A stretch of 64,000 nt of DNA from DATFEN01 sp035691285. GTDB lineage: Bacteria > Acidobacteriota > Vicinamibacteria > Fen-336. Each line of letters begins with the position of its first letter. Within the stretch, counting starts at the first letter, position 1. The stretch spans positions 23,794 through 87,793 of the forward strand of contig DASSJI010000156.1 in assembly GCA_035691285.1 (NCBI GenBank), given 5' to 3'. The notes beneath the pieces were generated by a model that did no database searches, was not told the DNA's origin, and saw only the letters and a list, made by a program, of their open reading frames with translations. Position numbers and translations under genes: made by a program. This document shows positions 61,927 to 64,000 of this stretch, one piece after another.

Positions 61927-62064
61927 ATGACCTTTCACGTCTCCGCCGCGGCCCTGGCCGGTGTCGTCGCCGCGGCGCTGTCGCTTTCTGGAGCAACGCA
62001 GTCTGCGCCCGGCGCCTCGAGCCCGACGGAGGCGCTGACCATGACCTCGACGGCATCCCGGTAG
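61927..62064 (+). CDS. 45-residue exported peptide, previously easy to miss
   Basis: ATG 61927 has the strongest ribosome site of the region, GAGGAGGT at 61911-61918, eight bases upstream. The 45 codons start MTFHVSAAALAGVV, continue through a hydrophobic Ala/Leu/Val core and a likely signal-peptidase site near SGATQSA, and leave a mature tail of about 20 residues rich in Ser, Thr, Ala and Pro with no Cys. It ends 36 nt before yvcK. Upstream lies a sigma-54 promoter. It could be an envelope peptide, a signal, or a leader; no family is recognised and the mature part is short. Confidence 0.5.
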   Translation: MTFHVSAAALAGVVAAALSLSGATQSAPGASSPTEALTMTSTASR

Positions 62065-62100
62065 GGACGCCACGAGCAGACGGCAGACGAGGTCAGCGGG

Positions 62101-63198
62101 ATGAAGGACGATCTCGGCTGGACGCCGGGCCCGGAGTGCGCGCCGGCGTCGGCGGAGCCGCCCGCTCCGGGCGCTCGACGTCCCGGCCCGCCCGGGCCGC
62201 TCGGCGCCTTGCGCGTCGTCGCGATCGGCGGGGGCACGGGCCTGCCGGCGGTCCTCGCCGGCCTCAAGCGAACCCTCCTCTCGACCGAGCCCCGCGGCGC
62301 GCCGCCCGACCGGGAGCGCCTCACGGCGATCGTCACCGTGGCCGACGACGGCGGCAGCTCCGGGCGCCTCCGCCGCGCCTACAGCGTCCTGGCTCCCGGC
62401 GACATCCGCAACTGCCTGCTGGCGCTGTCGAGCCACGGGGTGATGAGCCGGCTGTTCGGCTTCCGCTTCGCGGGCGATGGCGACGTCGGGGGGCACAGCC
62501 TCGGCAACCTGATCCTCACCGCCCTCAGCCTCGTGAACGGGGACTTCGCCTCCGCCGTCGAGCGCGCCGAGGAGATCCTGGCCGTGCGCGGCCGGGTGCT
62601 CGCCTCGACGACCCGGAGCGTGTCGCTCGTCGGCGAGCTGGAGGACGGCAGCCGTGTCCGGGGAGAGTCGGCGATCGGCAGGGCCAACGGGAGGGTGCGC
62701 CGGCTCCGCCTCGAGCCCGAAGACGCGCCGCTCCTGCCCCAGGCACGGGATGCCCTCCTGAGCGCCGACCTCGTCGTCATCGGGCCCGGGAGCCTGTACA
62801 CCAGCCTGCTGCCGCCCCTCCTGCTGCCCGGACTCGCGGAGGCGGTGGCCAAGTCGGGCGCTCGCGTCGTGCTGATCATGAACGTGATGACCGAGCGTGA
62901 GTCCATGGGCCTGTCGGCGGCTGGGCACGTCGAGGCGCTGCGCCGGCACGCGAAGCAGCTCCCGATCCACGACGTGCTCCTCAACACGACCCCGGTACCG
63001 GACCGAGTCCTGGGGCGCTATGCCGCGCTCGGGGCGTTCCCGGTGGCGTGCGATGCGCAACGCATCGCCGCCCTCGGTTGCCGCCCGGTGAAGCGGCGGC
63101 TCCTGGCCGCGGCCCGGAAGGTCCGTCACGATCCGCGCGCCGTGGCGGCTGCTCTCCTCGAGCTGGTCGCGTGCGACGGCCGCGAAGCCCCCTTGTGA
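62101..63198 (+). CDS. yvcK: YvcK/CofD-like gluconeogenesis and morphogenesis factor
   Basis: 365 residues. UDP-sugar-binding protein of the YvcK (UPF0052) group, which links carbon metabolism to cell-wall growth. Conserved: VVAIGGGTGLPAVLAGLK, VTVADDGGSSGRLRR, PGDIRNCLLAL, GHSLGNLIL, LVVIGPGSLYTSLLP, LIMNVMTERESMG. The first 35 residues are an extra Pro/Ala-rich tail not seen in the core family. It follows the small peptide gene by 36 nt and its stop overlaps an in-frame GTG of the next gene. Not an F420 CofD, since the F420-specific context is absent. Confidence 0.92.
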   Translation: MKDDLGWTPGPECAPASAEPPAPGARRPGPPGPLGALRVVAIGGGTGLPAVLAGLKRTLLSTEPRGAPPDRERLTAIVTVADDGGSSGRLRRAYSVLAPGDIRNCLLALSSHGVMSRLFGFRFAGDGDVGGHSLGNLILTALSLVNGDFASAVERAEEILAVRGRVLASTTRSVSLVGELEDGSRVRGESAIGRANGRVRRLRLEPEDAPLLPQARDALLSADLVVIGPGSLYTSLLPPLLLPGLAEAVAKSGARVVLIMNVMTERESMGLSAAGHVEALRRHAKQLPIHDVLLNTTPVPDRVLGRYAALGAFPVACDAQRIAALGCRPVKRRLLAAARKVRHDPRAVAAALLELVACDGREAPL

Positions 63199-63212
63199 GG
63201 AAGGAGGATGCC

Positions 63213-63566
63213 ATGCTCCTGACCGTCGTCCTGGCAGCCTGCACCGCTCAGGCGGCGCCCGCGCCGTCTCAGGCGTCCGACGTGCCGCCCCGGCTGGCCG
63301 AGGCGGCGTCTGCGCGCGCCGAGGCCGAGATCAAAGCGGGTCTCGTGGCGTTCCGCCGCCTCCGCTTCCAGGAGGCCGAGAGGCGCTTCCAGGCCGCAGT
63401 CGAGGCCGACCCCCAGAGCGCGGCCGCCACCTTCTACCTCGCCTACACGATCTACAAGATCGCCGAGCCCAAGCGGCCGTTCCATCCGGACAAGCAGCGG
63501 GCGGCGCAGCTGTTCGCGCGCGCCTACGAGCTGGACCCGAGCTTCAGGCCCGTGTGGGCCCGCTGA
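63213..63566 (+). CDS. small TPR lipoprotein
   Basis: 117 residues from ATG 63213, 5 nt after AAGGAGG. The first ten residues end in a lipobox (LAAC, Cys10). A start at GTG 63195, overlapping the yvcK stop, would add MRKEDA and give the usual positive N-region, so the start is open. The mature part has two TPR-like helix pairs (AGLVAFRRLRFQEAERRF, then AAATFYLAYTIYKIAEP and AAQLFARAYELDPSF). Periplasm-facing lipoprotein of unknown role. Confidence 0.7.
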   Translation: MLLTVVLAACTAQAAPAPSQASDVPPRLAEAASARAEAEIKAGLVAFRRLRFQEAERRFQAAVEADPQSAAATFYLAYTIYKIAEPKRPFHPDKQRAAQLFARAYELDPSFRPVWAR

Positions 63567-63577
63567 AGGGAGGCCCC

Positions 63578-64000
63578 ATGAAACGCGCCCTGGCGCTCGT
63601 CGCGCTGCTCGGTCTGGTCGGTGTCGGTCTCTACGAGTGGGCGCAGGCGTTGCCCGGCTTCGTCACGGAGAACCGCTGGTTCGTCGAGGGGCGAACGACG
63701 CTCCAGGAGCTGCGCCGCGACCTCGAGGACGCCCGCGTCTCCGCCGGAGTGAAGACGGCCCTCGCTCTGAACCGCAGCCTGAAGCCCTTCGAGCTGACGG
63801 TGGAGTCCGAGGGCGCGGTCGTGTCGCTCCGCGGGGAGGTCGCGAGCGAGGAGCTCAAGACCAGCGCGGCGCGCGTGGCCGCGGCCGTGCCCGGCGTGCG
63901 CGAGGTCTCGAACGACCTGGTGGTGAAGCCGTCCCTGCTCAGCGGCGGCGCCGACGGTCGCAGCCTGGGCGAGGCGCTGCGCGACCGCACCGTCGAGGTG
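63578..64000 (+). CDS. BON-domain exported protein, cut by the window end
   Basis: The first 141 codons of a gene that runs off the window. ATG 63578 follows GGGAGG. An N-terminal signal or anchor (MKRALALVALLGLVGVGLY) is followed by about 45 residues and a BON domain at about 65-115: VKTALALNRSLKPFELTVES, GAVVSLRGEVASEELK, VAAAVPGVREVSNDLVV. BON domains bind envelope or phospholipid surfaces (OsmY-like). It is 11 nt from the TPR lipoprotein gene, so they are co-transcribed. A second domain may lie beyond the end. Confidence 0.8.
   Translation, partial: MKRALALVALLGLVGVGLYEWAQALPGFVTENRWFVEGRTTLQELRRDLEDARVSAGVKTALALNRSLKPFELTVESEGAVVSLRGEVASEELKTSAARVAAAVPGVREVSNDLVVKPSLLSGGADGRSLGEALRDRTVEV

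Overview
The window is gene-dense, very GC-rich DNA (roughly 70% or more by eye) from a Gram-negative bacterium. Diderm features are an outer-membrane barrel protein ending in Phe, lipoproteins, a MacAB-type ABC exporter and a periplasmic sensor kinase. Rho, LepA, LepB, ClpB, CysK and YvcK mark it as chromosomal. The gene mix (large chemosensory operon with a HEAT-repeat protein, DUF4388-type regulator, ChlI-like AAA plus VWA pair, sigma-54 two-component system) and short GC-rich leaders after TAGAAT-type -10 boxes would fit Acidobacteriota, Myxococcota or a related deep lineage. I cannot fix the phylum from sequence alone. I saw no rRNA, tRNA, CRISPR array, insertion sequence or phage gene.

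Layout. 1-6.2 kb: a hypothetical protein, an exported sulfatase-like hydrolase, rho with a tiny upstream ORF, an esterase, a tandem PilZ protein and a small exported protein. 6.3-10.6 kb: adaptor, ATPase and two FtsX-type permeases. 10.6-16.4 kb: exported esterase, type-5 uracil-DNA glycosylase, acyl-CoA dehydrogenase, small membrane protein, lepB, lepA. 16.5-21.3 kb: large multi-sensor histidine kinase, hypothetical protein, ROK glucokinase. 21.6-37.7 kb: a long same-strand chemosensory block (cheY, cheA, cheW, substrate-binding protein, MCP, HEAT protein, cheR, cheB, DUF4388-REC-GAF, coiled-coil-GAF, AAA ATPase, VWA protein, small protein). 37.7-40.9 kb: two polytopic membrane proteins. 40.9-49 kb: clpB and cysK (divergent), TPR protein, then BtpA-like, PfkB kinase and psuG, probably pseudouridine or nucleoside catabolism. 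49-62.1 kb: an exopolysaccharide locus. 62.1-64 kb: yvcK, a TPR lipoprotein and a BON-domain protein cut by the window end.

The most unusual part is 49-62 kb. One minus-strand operon encodes a sensor kinase, a sigma-54 activator, a processive GT2 polysaccharide synthase, a membrane-anchored NodB deacetylase with altered metal-site residue and degenerate GH18-like tail, and a 1381-residue protein joining a TPR superhelix, a second NodB deacetylase and an outer-membrane barrel. In effect, functions that PNAG systems split between PgaA and PgaB are on one chain. A convergent gene encodes a GH18-type hydrolase. Near-consensus sigma-54 promoters lie just upstream of the synthase ATG and upstream of a 45-residue exported peptide too short for ordinary gene callers; a 21-bp dyad sits where an activator site would be expected. 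I infer a poly-N-acetylhexosamine-type polymer made, deacetylated, exported and trimmed under the control of this two-component system.

Regulation elsewhere: several good sigma-70 promoters are readable (rho, esterase, multi-sensor kinase, glk, che, clpB). At least four genes have a -10-like box only 5-8 nt before the ATG, suggesting leaderless mRNAs. All functional calls come from reading motifs; no database search was run.
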